Origin: Thiorhodococcus minor
GTDB taxonomy: Bacteria > Pseudomonadota > Gammaproteobacteria > Chromatiales > Chromatiaceae
Direction: 5' to 3'
Length of the DNA: 64,000 nt
NCBI RefSeq assembly: GCF_010820565.1
Contig: NZ_JAAIJQ010000021.1
Span: 1-64,000 of the forward strand
Shown here: one piece after another, positions 9,460 through 23,124 of the stretch
How the letters are laid out: each line of letters starts with the position of its first letter
How positions within the stretch are numbered: the first letter of the stretch is position 1
Position numbers and translations under genes: made by a program
Notes under the pieces: model-generated
What the model was told of the DNA's origin: nothing
The model's input: the letters and a program-made list of their open reading frames with translations, nothing else
Database searches by the model: none

Positions 9460-9572
9460 AATGCTCGACTTGATTCGGATCCGATCAAGTTGAGCTGCGT
9501 ATTAAAGCGACCTTGAGCCTGCCCGTCAAGGAGTTTTCTTCGCTATCTGGTGTCGAAGTCGTGCACTTTGGT

Positions 9573-9845
9573 CTACTCCTTTGGGGGTACATAGCCGGTG
9601 GGCCTCTCGACCCCGTCGCCGAAAAAGAACTGCTCCATCTGACCCTCCAGGAACTTGCGGGCCTTCGGGTCCATGGGGCTCAAGCGATTCTCGTTGATGA
9701 GCATCGTCTGGTGGCGGAGCCACTCTTGCCAGGCTTGGCGGGACACTTGCTCGAAAATGCGTTTTCCTAGATCGCCGGGGTAGGGCGGGCGATCAAGTCC
9801 TTCGGCTTCCTGTCCGAGCTTGATGCACTGGACCATTCTGGACAT
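9573..9845 (-). CDS. yggX: Probable Fe(II)-trafficking / oxidative damage protection protein YggX
   Basis: A 90-residue cytosolic YggX-family protein that protects iron-sulfur enzymes from oxidative damage. The family signatures [17 protein letters not shown] and [10 protein letters not shown] are present, and the single Cys near the N-terminus (MSRMVQC) is at the usual place. I place the start at 9845 because TTGGAG lies 7 bases upstream and the family begins MSR; four upstream codons in frame are less likely. It follows mutY by 13 bases, the conserved mutY-yggX order, which couples an Fe-S glycosylase with an Fe-S protection factor. Confidence 0.93.
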   Translation of the reverse strand: MSRMVQCIKLGQEAEGLDRPPYPGDLGKRIFEQVSRQAWQEWLRHQTMLINENRLSPMDPKARKFLEGQMEQFFFGDGVERPTGYVPPKE

Positions 9846-9858
9846 GAGATTCTCCAAG

Positions 9859-10916
<1,058 letters not shown>

Positions 10917-10920
<4 letters not shown>

Positions 10921-11240
10921 GCTGGCGCGGGTCGCTCTTGGCCGCAGCGCCAGCAGAGATCGAAGCCCTCGCTGACGGTTTCGCCGCAGCTCTCGCAGGT
11001 CCAGGAGCCCAGCTCGCCGCGATGCTCGGATCCGCGAAGGAAGCGGGCGACCAGCTCTCGCGCCCGGTCGAGATCGCCGTCGTAGATGACCCAGAGTGTG
11101 GGGTAGATATCCGCCGGCAGCTCGCCGATGGCACCTGAGAGGTAGTCCCCGAGGATGGTAGTCTCGATCAGGTGGCGATCCAGGAAGTCGTGCAGGATCT
11201 GCGCTTCGATCCGGTCTCGGGCTTGGTAGAGCTGCTGCAT
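10917..11240 (-). CDS. DUF2007-type protein with C-terminal zinc ribbon
   Basis: A 107-residue protein. The N-terminal 70 residues (MQQLYQARDRIEAQILHDFL onward, with GDYLSGAIGELP) resemble the DUF2007 putative signal-transducing domain. The C-terminus carries CESC...CWRC (Cys82, 85, 96, 99), a zinc ribbon. The start at 11240 is chosen by family; upstream in-frame codons run into tRNA-Gly. It overlaps mutY by four bases. No precise function is known. Confidence 0.8.
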
Positions 11241-11251
11241 GTGAGGGAGCT

Positions 11252-11325
11252 TGGAGCGGGTGATGGGAATCGAACCCACGTCATCAGCTTGGGAAGCTGA
11301 GGTTCTACCATTGAACTACACCCGC
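11252..11325 (-). tRNA. tRNA-Gly (CCC)
   Basis: A 74-base cloverleaf with CCA encoded. Acceptor GCGGGTG pairs with CACCCGC, discriminator T. The anticodon stem TCAGC/GCTGA encloses loop TTCCCAA, giving anticodon CCC. It lies 11 bases before the DUF2007 start on the same strand, so the downstream genes may be read from the tRNA promoter. Confidence 0.95.
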
Positions 11326-11369
11326 ACTAGGCGGCTAAGTGTAAGCAGAGCGATACTGGATGGCAAGCA

Positions 11370-13319
11370 TCATCCCTCAAAGGCGTACATGGCCTCGATG
11401 TGCTCCTGGTAACGCTCTACGACCTTGTTTCGCTTCACCTTCAATGTCGGTGTCAGTAGTCCGTTCTCGATCGACCAGGGCTCGAGCGTCAGGGTGACGC
11501 GCCGAACCTTGGCGTAGCCAGGGAAATCTTTGAGCGCGAGTCGAATGCGCTTGACGATGTCCTTGTGCAGCTGAGCGTCTTCCAGGCTCTCCGGGCGGTC
11601 CGGGTCCAGGCCATACTCTCTGGCCAGTCCACTCCAAAGATCGGCGTTGAGCACCAGCAAGGCGGAGAGGTGCGACTGTCCTTCGCCGAGCACGACGACT
11701 TGCTCGAAGAGCGGGTCCATGGCGATCGCCGTCTCCAGGTCCCCAGGCGGTACCTTTTCTCCGTTGGAAAGCGCCAGAATGTCCTTGATGCGGCCGGTGA
11801 TGTAGATGTGGCCGTTCTCGATGTGCGCTTGATCCCCGGTGTGCAGCCAGCCGTCATGGCTCAGGACCTTGGTCGTCGCGGCGTGATTGTTCCAGTAGCC
11901 TTGCATGACGTTGTCCCCTTTCACCAGGAGCTCGTCATCCGCCCCGATGCGTGTCTGGATGCCCCGGATGGGGACGCCGACACTCTCTGGGATGTTGTCT
12001 TCCAGCGGGTTGAAGCTCACTACGGGGCTGGTTTCCGTGAGCCCATAGCCTTGGATGAGCGGCAGCCCGAGACCGATGAAGGTGTGGGCAACGCCCGTCG
12101 GGAGCGATGCCCCGCCGCTGACGGCTGCCCTGAGGCGGCCGCCGAGCTTGTCGATCACGGGCTGGCCGACCTTGCGTTTGAGGATCGGCCAAAGCAGCAG
12201 CAGCGGATGCCAGCCGCCACGTCCTTGCGCGTGCAGGAAGGCGCGCCAGCCTGATGCGACCGCCAAGCGGAACAGCCAGCGCACCGGTGTGGGGCCAGTT
12301 TCGAGCTGGTCGGCGATCTTCTGGTAGACGCGCTCGAAGACACGAGGCACCGCAATCATGACAGTCGGCCGGATGCTCTGCATGTCTTCCGCCAATTGCC
12401 CGATGGAGCGCGCATAGGCGACAGTGGAGCCGGCCATGAGCGGCAAGTAATAGCCGCCCGTCCGCTCCAGCATGTGAGAGAGCGGCAGAAAGGAGAGGAA
12501 GAGGTCTTCGCCGTAGACGTTGATCAGGGTCAGGACGGAGTGGGCGTTGGTCAGGATGTTGCGGTGACTCAGCATCACGCCCTTGGGGCGACCTGTGGTG
12601 CCGGAGGTGTAGACGATGGTCGCCAGCGAGCGGGGGTCGTCGTTGCGCTGGGTCAGGGGCGGTGCCGTCTCGGGGAGCCAGTCCTCGGCCACCACCACCC
12701 TGGGGTCCGACTCCGCCAGGGCGCGGGCGGCCGGGCTGGCTTCCAGGATGACGACGCGCAGTGGCCAGGGGGCATCTCCAACGGCTTCGGCAAGACGCCG
12801 CCAGCGCCCGGCATCCTGAACCAAGAGCACCTTTACCGCCGCGTCCTGCAGGATATAGGCGGCGTTCTCCGCGCGGTCGTCCGTGTAGAGGGGAACGGTC
12901 ACGAGACCCAGCGCATAGGCGGCTTGGTCGAACATCACCCACTCCGGGCAGTTGCGCAGCAGCATGGCGACGCGATCACCGGCATCGAGCGGCTCACCTG
13001 CCAGTGCGTGATTCCAGCGCGCCACCCATTGACCCATTTCCCGCCAAGTGAGCTGTTGCCAGCCAGTGCCTTTCTGGAAATACCGATAGGCGACCCGGTC
13101 GGGTGATCGCGAGACGCGTTGAACGAACAGACCGTCTAGGGTCTTGGCGCGGTCTACCGCGATCAAATCCTCGGACCATTGGCTCACTAGAGTCGTCCTC
13201 ACGCTGTCGTTTGTCACCTTCGGGGCGCCGGTGCCTCCCCTGTGATTCCCGCCGGGCAGTGGCTCGGTCGCATTCATCGCCGTCTCCGGGAGGGATGCAA
13301 ACGGTATAAAGGGAGTCAT
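11370..13319 (-). CDS. Long-chain fatty acid-CoA ligase (AMP-forming)
   Basis: Activates fatty acids to acyl-CoA through an acyl-adenylate. The 649-residue protein carries the adenylate-forming P-loop IVYTSGTTGRPKG (about 236-248), GYGLTETSPVVS, the hinge motif WLHTGDQAHIE and ITGRIKDILALSNGEKV, typical of the FAA/AMP-dependent long-chain synthetases. There is no signal peptide; the enzyme is probably membrane-associated in the cytoplasm. A start at 13277 (MNATEPLP) would shorten it by 14 residues. It stands alone, divergent from the RND operon. The exact chain length preference cannot be read from sequence. Confidence 0.9.
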   Translation of the reverse strand: MTPFIPFASLPETAMNATEPLPGGNHRGGTGAPKVTNDSVRTTLVSQWSEDLIAVDRAKTLDGLFVQRVSRSPDRVAYRYFQKGTGWQQLTWREMGQWVARWNHALAGEPLDAGDRVAMLLRNCPEWVMFDQAAYALGLVTVPLYTDDRAENAAYILQDAAVKVLLVQDAGRWRRLAEAVGDAPWPLRVVILEASPAARALAESDPRVVVAEDWLPETAPPLTQRNDDPRSLATIVYTSGTTGRPKGVMLSHRNILTNAHSVLTLINVYGEDLFLSFLPLSHMLERTGGYYLPLMAGSTVAYARSIGQLAEDMQSIRPTVMIAVPRVFERVYQKIADQLETGPTPVRWLFRLAVASGWRAFLHAQGRGGWHPLLLLWPILKRKVGQPVIDKLGGRLRAAVSGGASLPTGVAHTFIGLGLPLIQGYGLTETSPVVSFNPLEDNIPESVGVPIRGIQTRIGADDELLVKGDNVMQGYWNNHAATTKVLSHDGWLHTGDQAHIENGHIYITGRIKDILALSNGEKVPPGDLETAIAMDPLFEQVVVLGEGQSHLSALLVLNADLWSGLAREYGLDPDRPESLEDAQLHKDIVKRIRLALKDFPGYAKVRRVTLTLEPWSIENGLLTPTLKVKRNKVVERYQEHIEAMYAFEG

Positions 13320-13395
13320 CTTTTTGCAATCCTGTCGGCGCCCTTCGTTGTTTGGCTATATTGATAATTTCACTTGCATTTTCGCCTGTGAATAG

Positions 13396-13417
13396 AATAT
13401 TAGTAAAAGCTAATATT
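13396..13417. promoter_or_regulatory. Perfect palindrome, likely operator of the RND operon
   Basis: AATATTAG (13396-13403) and CTAATATT (13410-13417) form a perfect 8-bp inverted repeat with a six-base spacer, 18 bases before the adaptor ATG and inside the only AT-rich patch here. TTGCAT at about 13375 and TATTAG in the palindrome could be -35/-10 boxes. A repressor site is plausible, but no regulator gene lies alongside. Confidence 0.5.
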
Positions 13418-13434
13418 TAAGGACCGAGGAAGCC

Positions 13435-14518
13435 ATGGTGAATTTCAAGATGATTGCAGCCGCACCTTTGCTGCTGCTTCTCGCGGCTCAGGCCCTAGCT
13501 GCGAGCACACTGGAAACGGCGCGCGTCCAGTCTCAGCCTCTGCCGCGTGAATACAAGCTGGACGGCGTGATCGAGGCAGTGAACCGGACGACCGTCTCTG
13601 CACAGACGCAAGGCCAGGTCGAGGCCCTCTTCTACGACGTCGACGACGTCGTCGAGAAAGGAGCGGTGCTCGCGCGTCTCAAGGATACCGAGCACCGTGC
13701 CCGCGTCGGCCAGGCCGCGGCCGATCTGAAGTCCGCGGCGGCACGGCTGCAGCAGGCCAAGGACGAATACGAGCGGGTCGCCGGCCTCTATCGCAAGCGG
13801 AACGTCTCCGAGTCCGCGATGGACAAGGCAGAGGCCGATCTGGCGAGCGCTCAGGCAGACCTGGATGCCGCAACGGCTCGCTTGGAGCAGGCGCAGGAGC
13901 AGCTCGCCTACACCAAGATTCGCGCGCCCTATTCCGGGATCGTGACCCATCGTCATGTCGAGCTCGGCGAGATCGCGAGCCCCGGCTCCCCAGTGATGAG
14001 CGGCATCTCGCTCGACGAGCTGCGCGTCATCGTCGACGTCCCGCAGAGCGTCATCCCTTCCGTGCGCACGCCGGAAGATTCGGATGCGCGCGTGCGCGTC
14101 TATCTGCCGGACGGGGAGGTCGTCGAGAGCGGGAAGATCACCGTGTTTCCCTTTGCCGATCTTGGCTCCAATACCTTCAAGGTGCGTATCGACCTTCCGC
14201 CGACCAACGGCGATCAGCGTCAGGCTCTCTTTCCCGGGATGCTGGTCAAGACGGGCTTCGTGATCGGCGAGAAGTCCGCCCTGACGGTCCCGCGCGAGGC
14301 CGTGGTGCATCGCTCCGAGGTGACGGGGGTCTATGTCGTCGGTCCCGACGGCCGCATTGCGTTCCGGCTGGTTCGCCTCGGCAAGCTGCTGCCGGATGCC
14401 TACGTCGTCCTCGCCGGGCTGAGTGCGGGCGAGCAGATCGCGCTCGACCCCATCGCCGCGGGCGTCGCGCTCAAGTCGCAGCTCGAGGAGCTGCGTCAGG
14501 ACAGGGCGGAGCAGACGC

Positions 14519-14526
<8 letters not shown>
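13435..14526 (+). CDS. RND efflux periplasmic adaptor (membrane fusion protein)
   Basis: A 363-residue adaptor that links an inner-membrane RND pump to an outer-membrane channel. It has a cleavable Sec signal (about 1-22, ending ALAAS), a split lipoyl/barrel-sandwich domain (VSAQTQGQVEALFYDVDDVV and YTKIRAPYSGIVTHRHVELG), an alpha-helical hairpin between them (about 90-160) and a beta-barrel. A good ribosome site (GAGGAA) precedes the ATG. It overlaps the transporter gene by eight bases. No outer-membrane channel gene is nearby, so the pump presumably uses a shared TolC. Confidence 0.92.
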
Positions 14527-17791
<3,265 letters not shown>

Positions 17792-17834
17792 TGGGCATGG
17801 TCGGTCGAGCGGCGCGCGCGGGAGGCGCAATGGA

Positions 17835-18125
17835 CTAGCGGCTCTGCTCGACCGGGTCTCCATGGATGATCGCCAGGACATGGAAGTCCTCTCCCTGGCG
17901 CTCGTAGATGAGGTGAAAGGCGCCGGCCGGCTGGGCGAAGATCCGAGTGCCGTCCAGCTCGAGCAGCAGCCTGGCCGTGCTCGGCGTTTGGAGCAGGGCC
18001 TCGCCGCTTTCCAGCATGCGCTCGACCAGTGCGCACGCGTGAATGTTGGAATCGCGGGCGATCCAGGCGGCGATCGCCTCGATGTCGTCCAGTGCGGTGC
18101 GCGACCAGATCAGCTCTCCAGCCAT
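17835..18125 (-). CDS. ParE/RelE-type toxin
   Basis: A 96-residue toxin of the ParE/RelE superfamily. The N-terminal helical hairpin (WSRTALDDIEAIAAWIARDS) and the C-terminal strand pattern (FHLIYERQGEDFHVLAIIHG) are typical. It overlaps the upstream antitoxin gene by 16 bases, in the antitoxin-first order usual for ParDE. It sits at the end of the molybdenum cofactor genes and converges with the RND operon. Whether it inhibits gyrase or cleaves mRNA cannot be told from sequence. Confidence 0.85.
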   Translation of the reverse strand: MAGELIWSRTALDDIEAIAAWIARDSNIHACALVERMLESGEALLQTPSTARLLLELDGTRIFAQPAGAFHLIYERQGEDFHVLAIIHGDPVEQSR

Positions 18126-18298
18126 CGATCCAGCCGCTGCTTGGCTTCGGTATTGAGATAGGCGCGTCCGCGGGCGGTGTCCTCGCGTCCTTTTCGCGTC
18201 TTCGAGATCAGATAGATCCGATGCTGAATCTCTTCCAGTGTCGCGTCGTCAGGGAGCTGACGGAGCACTTCCATGACCGCCTGCTTGGCATTCTGCAT
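18110..18298 (-). CDS. Antitoxin partner of the ParE-type toxin
   Basis: A 62-residue protein. The segment LRQLPDDATLEEIQHRIYLI matches the short helical antitoxins (addiction-module component type) that precede ParE/RelE toxins. An in-frame upstream ATG at 18361 would add 21 residues; I prefer 18298 (MQNAKQAVMEVL) from family length. The end overlaps the toxin start, so the two are translated together. It is basic, and whether it binds DNA is unclear. Confidence 0.78.
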   Translation of the reverse strand: MQNAKQAVMEVLRQLPDDATLEEIQHRIYLISKTRKGREDTARGRAYLNTEAKQRLDRWLES

Positions 18299-18368
18299 GA
18301 GATTGGAGCCCAGTCGATTGGCCGTGTCGAGAACACTATGCCGGCGGCTGTGCCAGATCAAGCTGGCC

Positions 18369-18623
18369 TCAACCGCCTGTCACCGGCGGGAAGAAGGCGA
18401 CCTCGTCGCCATCGCTGAGCGGGGTATCCAGGCGGGCTATCGATTGGTTGACGGCCGCCATCACGGTTGCGGTCTCGTCCAAGGTCGTGGACCAGAGGTC
18501 CCCTCTGCACCTCAGCTCTGCGAGCAGGTCTCCGACCGTCTGCATGCCGACTGGGAGGATGAAATCCTCGGCGTCGGTGCCGAGTGCCTCGCGAAGCCTG
18601 GCGAAGTAGAGGATTCGGATCAT
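18369..18623 (-). CDS. moaD: Molybdopterin synthase small subunit
   Basis: The 84-residue sulfur carrier of molybdopterin synthase. It has the ubiquitin-like fold pattern and ends in the obligatory Gly-Gly (FFPPVTGG), which is thiocarboxylated and donates sulfur to precursor Z. The start MIRILYFARLREALG at 18623 fits the family. It follows moeA by 14 bases. The large subunit moaE and moaA/moaC are not in the window, so this is a partial cofactor cluster. Confidence 0.93.
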   Translation of the reverse strand: MIRILYFARLREALGTDAEDFILPVGMQTVGDLLAELRCRGDLWSTTLDETATVMAAVNQSIARLDTPLSDGDEVAFFPPVTGG

Positions 18624-18637
18624 GGTGCCTTCTTGGG

Positions 18638-19891
18638 TTAGTGGAACAGTTCTGCGAAGGGGATGAAATCGATCGGGTCGCCGCGCGCGATGACCTCGCC
18701 GGGATGGAGCTGGGCGAAGCCGTCGGCCCAAGCCACGGATGAGAGCGCGGCGGAGGAGCGGCTCGGGTAGACCGCGACGGCGAGCGTGCCGGCGTCGCCG
18801 GGCTCGAGCCGCGCGCGATGAAATTCCATGCGCTTGTCCGGGCGCGGCCAGTCGAAGCCGGCGGGCAGGCGCAGGCTGTGCGGCTCCCGGTCCTGCTCGA
18901 TGCCTTGCATGCGCCTCACCAAGGGGCGGGCGAAGAGGCAGAGGGTGACGAAGAGAGACACGGGATTGCCCGGACTGCCGAAGAAGGGGGTGCCCTCCAC
19001 CCAGCCGAAGGCGACGGGCTTGCCTGGTCGAATCGCGACCTGACAGAGATCCAGTGTCCCCAATCGCTCGACCGCCGGCTTGATGTGGTCTTCCTCGCCG
19101 ACGGAGACCCCGCCGCTCGCGATGATGAGGTCAGCCTGCGCCGCGCCGCGACTCAATGCTTCGACCGTGGCCTCCAGGCTGTCCTCGACGATGCCCAGGT
19201 CGATCACTTCGCAGCCCCAGCCCCGGAGCAGGCCCATTAGGCTGAAGCGGTTGGAGTTGTAGATCTGGCCGTCCGCGAGCGGCTGGCCTGGCATCACCAG
19301 CTCGTCGCCGCTGGAGAAGATGGCGACCTTCAGGCGTTGGTAGACCCTCAGCGCGTCGACACCGACGGACGCGGCCAGCCCGAGGTGCTGAGGCCTGAGC
19401 TTGACGCCCGAGGCGATGACCGTGGCACCGGTCTGGATGTCCTCGCCAGCGCGTCGGATGTTTGCGCCAGGCTTGCAGTCCAAGGGAATGGCAACCTCGC
19501 CCGCGCTGGGCTCGCAAATCTCTTGAATGACGACGGTATCGGCGCCTTGCGGAACAGGCGCGCCGGTGAAGATACGCGCGGCGGTTTTCGGCTCGAGTGG
19601 TTGGCCCGTCGAGCCGGCCGGGATACGCTGGGCAACCCTTAGTCTCCCCTTGCAGGCAGCCAGATCCGCGTGCCGGACGGCATAACCGTCCATGGCGCTG
19701 TTGTCCCAGCCGGGCACCTGGATGCGGCTGGTGACGGGCTCCGCCAGCACGCGCCCCAGGGCCTGCTCGGTCGCCACCTGCTGCGTGTCCCTGAGCGGCT
19801 CGACACGCGACCTGAGAAAGGCGATGGCCTCGTCCTTCGAGAAGGATTTGCGATGCTGTGGCGGTGGGGCGCAGTCGTGGGCGTCTTTCAT
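18638..19891 (-). CDS. moeA: Molybdopterin molybdenumtransferase
   Basis: Inserts molybdate into adenylated molybdopterin. The 417-residue protein has the MoeA signatures VPGWDNSAMDGYAV near residue 60, IFTGAPVPQGADTVV, the MoaB/Mog-like domain motif IIASGGVSVGEEDH and GSPGNPVSLFVT. It lies 11 bases after moaB and 14 bases before moaD. In this host the cofactor would serve enzymes such as sulfite dehydrogenase, formate dehydrogenase or nitrate reductase, which is inference. Confidence 0.95.
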   Translation of the reverse strand: MKDAHDCAPPPQHRKSFSKDEAIAFLRSRVEPLRDTQQVATEQALGRVLAEPVTSRIQVPGWDNSAMDGYAVRHADLAACKGRLRVAQRIPAGSTGQPLEPKTAARIFTGAPVPQGADTVVIQEICEPSAGEVAIPLDCKPGANIRRAGEDIQTGATVIASGVKLRPQHLGLAASVGVDALRVYQRLKVAIFSSGDELVMPGQPLADGQIYNSNRFSLMGLLRGWGCEVIDLGIVEDSLEATVEALSRGAAQADLIIASGGVSVGEEDHIKPAVERLGTLDLCQVAIRPGKPVAFGWVEGTPFFGSPGNPVSLFVTLCLFARPLVRRMQGIEQDREPHSLRLPAGFDWPRPDKRMEFHRARLEPGDAGTLAVAVYPSRSSAALSSVAWADGFAQLHPGEVIARGDPIDFIPFAELFH

Positions 19892-19902
19892 GCGGTCTGG
19901 TC

Positions 19903-20433
19903 TCAGCGCTCGAGCAGGCGCGGGATGAGCTGGGCGAAATTACAGGGTCGGGTGCGACTGTCGAGCTGTGGCAGCAGGATCCGCTCCCAAGCGGTTCGGC
20001 ACGCGCCGGTCGAGCCGGGCAGGCAGAAGATGAAGGTCCCGTTGGCTAGGCCGGCGAAGGCGCGGGATTGCAGGGTCGAGGCGCCGATCTCATCGAAGGA
20101 GACCTGACGAAACAGCTCTCCGAAACCTTCAATCCGCTTGTCCAGCAAGGGGGTCACGGCCTCTGGCGTGCTGTCGCGACCCGTGACGCCGGTTCCCCCC
20201 GTGCTCAGGACGACGTTGATGTCAGGGTCCGCGATCCAGCGCGAGAACAGGGCGCGCAGCTGGTAGACATCGTCGCGGACGATCTCCTTCGCCACGACCT
20301 GATGTCCGGCTGTTTCCGCGCTCTCCTTCAAATACTTGCCGGAGGTGTCCTGGTCTTCGGTCCGGCTGTCCGAGACGGTCGAGACGGCGATTCGAAGCGG
20401 AAGAAAGGCCTGCTTTTTGAAGTGATCGCTCAT
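19903..20433 (-). CDS. moaB: Molybdenum cofactor biosynthesis protein B
   Basis: A 176-residue molybdopterin adenylyltransferase-family protein. The diagnostic motif [20 protein letters not shown] is present, with [17 protein letters not shown] near the N-terminus and the C-terminal [15 protein letters not shown]. The start at 20433 (MSDHFKKQ) is by family; a longer frame reaches back to 20571 into dgkA. It begins the moaB-moeA-moaD run, 92 bases after dgkA. Confidence 0.94.
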   Translation of the reverse strand: MSDHFKKQAFLPLRIAVSTVSDSRTEDQDTSGKYLKESAETAGHQVVAKEIVRDDVYQLRALFSRWIADPDINVVLSTGGTGVTGRDSTPEAVTPLLDKRIEGFGELFRQVSFDEIGASTLQSRAFAGLANGTFIFCLPGSTGACRTAWERILLPQLDSRTRPCNFAQLIPRLLER

Positions 20434-20525
20434 TGTAAAAACTCTGGCATTGCTCGGAAACCGCGTGGCCTTCGGCGCTGAAGCGCACCGCTCGGCGTGA
20501 TTGAGCCTTGGGACGCCTCTGAGGC

Positions 20526-20897
20526 TCAGAAGGCTTTGGGCAGCAATATCAGGGCCCAGATCACCAGACAAAAGACGATGCTGGACAGGACGGCGGCGGA
20601 GGCGATGTCCTTCGCCCTGCCCGAAAGCTCGTGCCGCTCGAGGCCGACGCGGTCGACATTGGCCTCGATCGCCGAGTTGAGCAGCTCCACGATCGGCACG
20701 ATCAGGAGACTGCCAATGAGAATCGCCCGCTCGACCGGTGTCTCACCCAGCCAGAGGGCAAGCGGAATCAAAGGTACCAGCAGGAAGACCTCCTGTCGGA
20801 AGGCCTCTTCGAGCTCGAAGCAAGCCTTCAGGCCGCGCATGGAATAACCGAAGGCGTGAACGACGCGGCGCCATCCCTTGACGTTGTGATTAGCCAT
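20526..20897 (-). CDS. dgkA: Diacylglycerol kinase
   Basis: A 123-residue inner-membrane enzyme that phosphorylates diacylglycerol for phospholipid recycling. It has three transmembrane helices (about 35-52, 56-72, 98-120) and the DgkA signature [14 protein letters not shown] (70-83), including the catalytic Glu of that motif. The length matches the family. Its start overlaps the end of gcvPB by eight bases, so it is probably read with the glycine cleavage genes, although the functions are unrelated. Confidence 0.95.
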   Translation of the reverse strand: MANHNVKGWRRVVHAFGYSMRGLKACFELEEAFRQEVFLLVPLIPLALWLGETPVERAILIGSLLIVPIVELLNSAIEANVDRVGLERHELSGRAKDIASAAVLSSIVFCLVIWALILLPKAF

Positions 20898-22359
20898 GCG
20901 GACCCTCTTCCGTGCCTGGCCGCCAGGCGAGGTCGAGATGTCGGGCCGCGCGGACGTCGTCGAGCCGTCGCACCGGCATGGTGTGCGGTGCGGACTGGAC
21001 CTTCTCGGGGTCTTCCTGAGCCTCTCGCCTGATGGCGATCATGGCCTCGACGAAGCCGTCGAGCGCTTCCTTGGTCTCGGACTCGGTGGGCTCGATCAGC
21101 AGACACTCGGGGACCAGGAGCGGGAAGTAGGTCGTGGGAGCGTGGTAGCCATAGTCCAGGAGGCGTTTCGCGAAGTCCATGGCGTTGACGCCGAGCTCCT
21201 TGGCCTCGCGCTTGAGGGTGATGATGAACTCGTGGCTCGCGCGCCGCTCTGGGTAGGCTGCCTCGAACCCGGCCTCGCGCAGTCTCGTCATCAGGTAGTT
21301 GGCGTTGAGGGTGGCGAACTCGGAGACGCGGCCCATGCCCTCGCGCCCGAGCATGCGGGCGTAGACATAGGCGCGCAGCAGGATGCCCATGTTGCCGCCG
21401 AAGGCGGTGAGCCGGCCGATGCTCTCCGGGCGCTCCGGCTCCGCTAGCCAGTGGTAGTCCTCGCCATTGCGTGCCACCAAGGGCACGGGCAAATAGGGCT
21501 CGAGACGCTTGGACACCCCAACCGGACCCGCGCCAGGACCGCCGCCGCCATGCGGGGTGGAGAAGGTCTTGTGCAGGTTCATGTGGATGACGTCGAAGCC
21601 CATGTCGCCAGGGCGCACCTTGCCGAGGATGGCGTTGAGGTTGGCGCCGTCGTAGTAGAGCAGGCCGCCGGCCTGGTGGACGCTGCGCGCGATCGCCTCG
21701 ATATTGCGGTCGAAGACGCCGACGGTGCTCGGGTTGGTCAGCATGATGCCGGCGGTCTGGGGGCCGACTGCGGCTTGCAGGGCTTGGATGTCGACATCGC
21801 CGTCCGGCCCGGTCGGGATCTCGCGCACCTTGAAGCCGCACATCACCGCGGACGCCGGATTGGTGCCGTGAGCCGCGTCGGGCACCAGGATCTCGGTGCG
21901 TGCGTCGTCCCCGCGCGCCTGGTGATAGGCACGGATCATGGCCACGCCGGCGAGCTCGCCCTGGGCGCCCGCGGCTGGGGCTAGAGAGACCGCGTGCATG
22001 CCTGTGACCTGCTTGAGGATCTCTTGCAGGTCGAAGAGACAGGCCATGAGCCCCTGGCTGTGGGTGTCAGGGGCCATGGGATGGCGTGCCAGGAAGCCGG
22101 GCAGCATCGCCAGGCTGTTACAGGCCCTTGGGTTGTACTTCATGGTGCAGGAGCCCAAGGGATAGAAATGGGTGTCGATGGAGAAGTTCTTCTGCGACAG
22201 CCGCGTGTAGTGGCGGACCGCCTGCATTTCGGAGACTTCCGGCAGCGCCGGGCGTGTGCGGCGGCGCAGGGCCTCGGGGATGTCGCTCACCTCGGGCTGG
22301 CTGAGCGGGGCTTGGGCAGTCGCCCGGCGACCGGTTCGGGATTGATCGTGAATCAGCAT
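20890..22359 (-). CDS. gcvPB: Glycine dehydrogenase (decarboxylating) subunit 2
   Basis: One half of the split P-protein of the glycine cleavage system, 489 residues. It carries the PLP lysine in [16 protein letters not shown] (Lys264) and the conserved [12 protein letters not shown] motif. It works as a heterotetramer with GcvPA to decarboxylate glycine onto the lipoyl arm of GcvH. The ATG at 22359 ([10 protein letters not shown]) is preferred to a longer frame from 22458. The tpx gene separates it from gcvPA. Confidence 0.96.
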   Translation of the reverse strand: MLIHDQSRTGRRATAQAPLSQPEVSDIPEALRRRTRPALPEVSEMQAVRHYTRLSQKNFSIDTHFYPLGSCTMKYNPRACNSLAMLPGFLARHPMAPDTHSQGLMACLFDLQEILKQVTGMHAVSLAPAAGAQGELAGVAMIRAYHQARGDDARTEILVPDAAHGTNPASAVMCGFKVREIPTGPDGDVDIQALQAAVGPQTAGIMLTNPSTVGVFDRNIEAIARSVHQAGGLLYYDGANLNAILGKVRPGDMGFDVIHMNLHKTFSTPHGGGGPGAGPVGVSKRLEPYLPVPLVARNGEDYHWLAEPERPESIGRLTAFGGNMGILLRAYVYARMLGREGMGRVSEFATLNANYLMTRLREAGFEAAYPERRASHEFIITLKREAKELGVNAMDFAKRLLDYGYHAPTTYFPLLVPECLLIEPTESETKEALDGFVEAMIAIRREAQEDPEKVQSAPHTMPVRRLDDVRAARHLDLAWRPGTEEGPHG

Positions 22360-22432
22360 GGCGGAGCTACGCGGGGTCGGAATGGGCGGCCCGTCCTGGC
22401 AGCGGCCTCGGACGGGCGTGGGCGGTAGGGGC

Positions 22433-22930
22433 TCAGAGGGCGGCGAGGGCGGCCTCATAGTTGGGCTCTTCGGTGATCTCTGGGACCAGCTGGGTGTAGA
22501 TCACCTTGTTGTCGGCATCCAGAACGACGACTGCGCGCGCCGTGATGCCGGCGAGCGGGCCGTCCTCGATCAGCACCCCATAGTCTTTGGCGAAGTTGCG
22601 CGAGCGCATCATCGACAGACTGACGACATTGTCGATGCCCTCGGCGCCGCAGAAGCGCCCCATGGCGAAGGGGAGGTCGGCCGAAATGACCAGGGCGACC
22701 GCGTCGCTCTTGCCGGCCATGGCCTCATTGAACTTCTTGGTGGAGGTCGCGCAGACCGGCGTGTCCAGGCTGGGAACGATGTTGAGCAGCTTCTTCTTGC
22801 CGGCGAAATCGGCCAGCGTCTTGTCACCCAGATCCTTGTCGACGAGCTTGAAGTCGGGGGCAGTGCTGCCGACGGCGGGTAGGTCGCCGCTGAGGGCGAC
22901 GGGATTGCCTTGGAGTGCGGTTGTGGCCAT
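22433..22930 (-). CDS. tpx: Thiol peroxidase (atypical 2-Cys peroxiredoxin)
   Basis: A 165-residue lipid hydroperoxide peroxidase reduced by thioredoxin. Peroxidatic Cys60 ([11 protein letters not shown]) and resolving Cys94 (GRFCGAEG) are at the Tpx positions. It lies 194 bases after gcvPA and 73 bases before gcvPB in the same direction, so it interrupts the split P-protein pair. The 194-base gap could hold its own promoter. Confidence 0.96.
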   Translation of the reverse strand: MATTALQGNPVALSGDLPAVGSTAPDFKLVDKDLGDKTLADFAGKKKLLNIVPSLDTPVCATSTKKFNEAMAGKSDAVALVISADLPFAMGRFCGAEGIDNVVSLSMMRSRNFAKDYGVLIEDGPLAGITARAVVVLDADNKVIYTQLVPEITEEPNYEAALAAL

Positions 22931-23124
22931 GGGTGGTCTCCGGTCGTTTAGTCAAGGGGACTGCATCTGCCGCGTTCTGCCGCGCGTCCGATAGGCGCCG
23001 CCGGCGCGCAGTCGGGCGCGTCCTTCGAGGGCAGAGCGGCTAGATTCTGGCTCGGGTCATGGTGCAGGGCAATCGCCGTCTTCGCGCACCGGCTCCAAGC
23101 CTTGGGGAGCTCCGTGCTGGGGGC

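Noticed and set aside
9468-9490. Inverted repeat ACTTGAT...ATCAAGT between yggX and tRNA-Phe as a terminator
   Set aside because: No T tract follows on either strand at the right place; it may be a chance palindrome.
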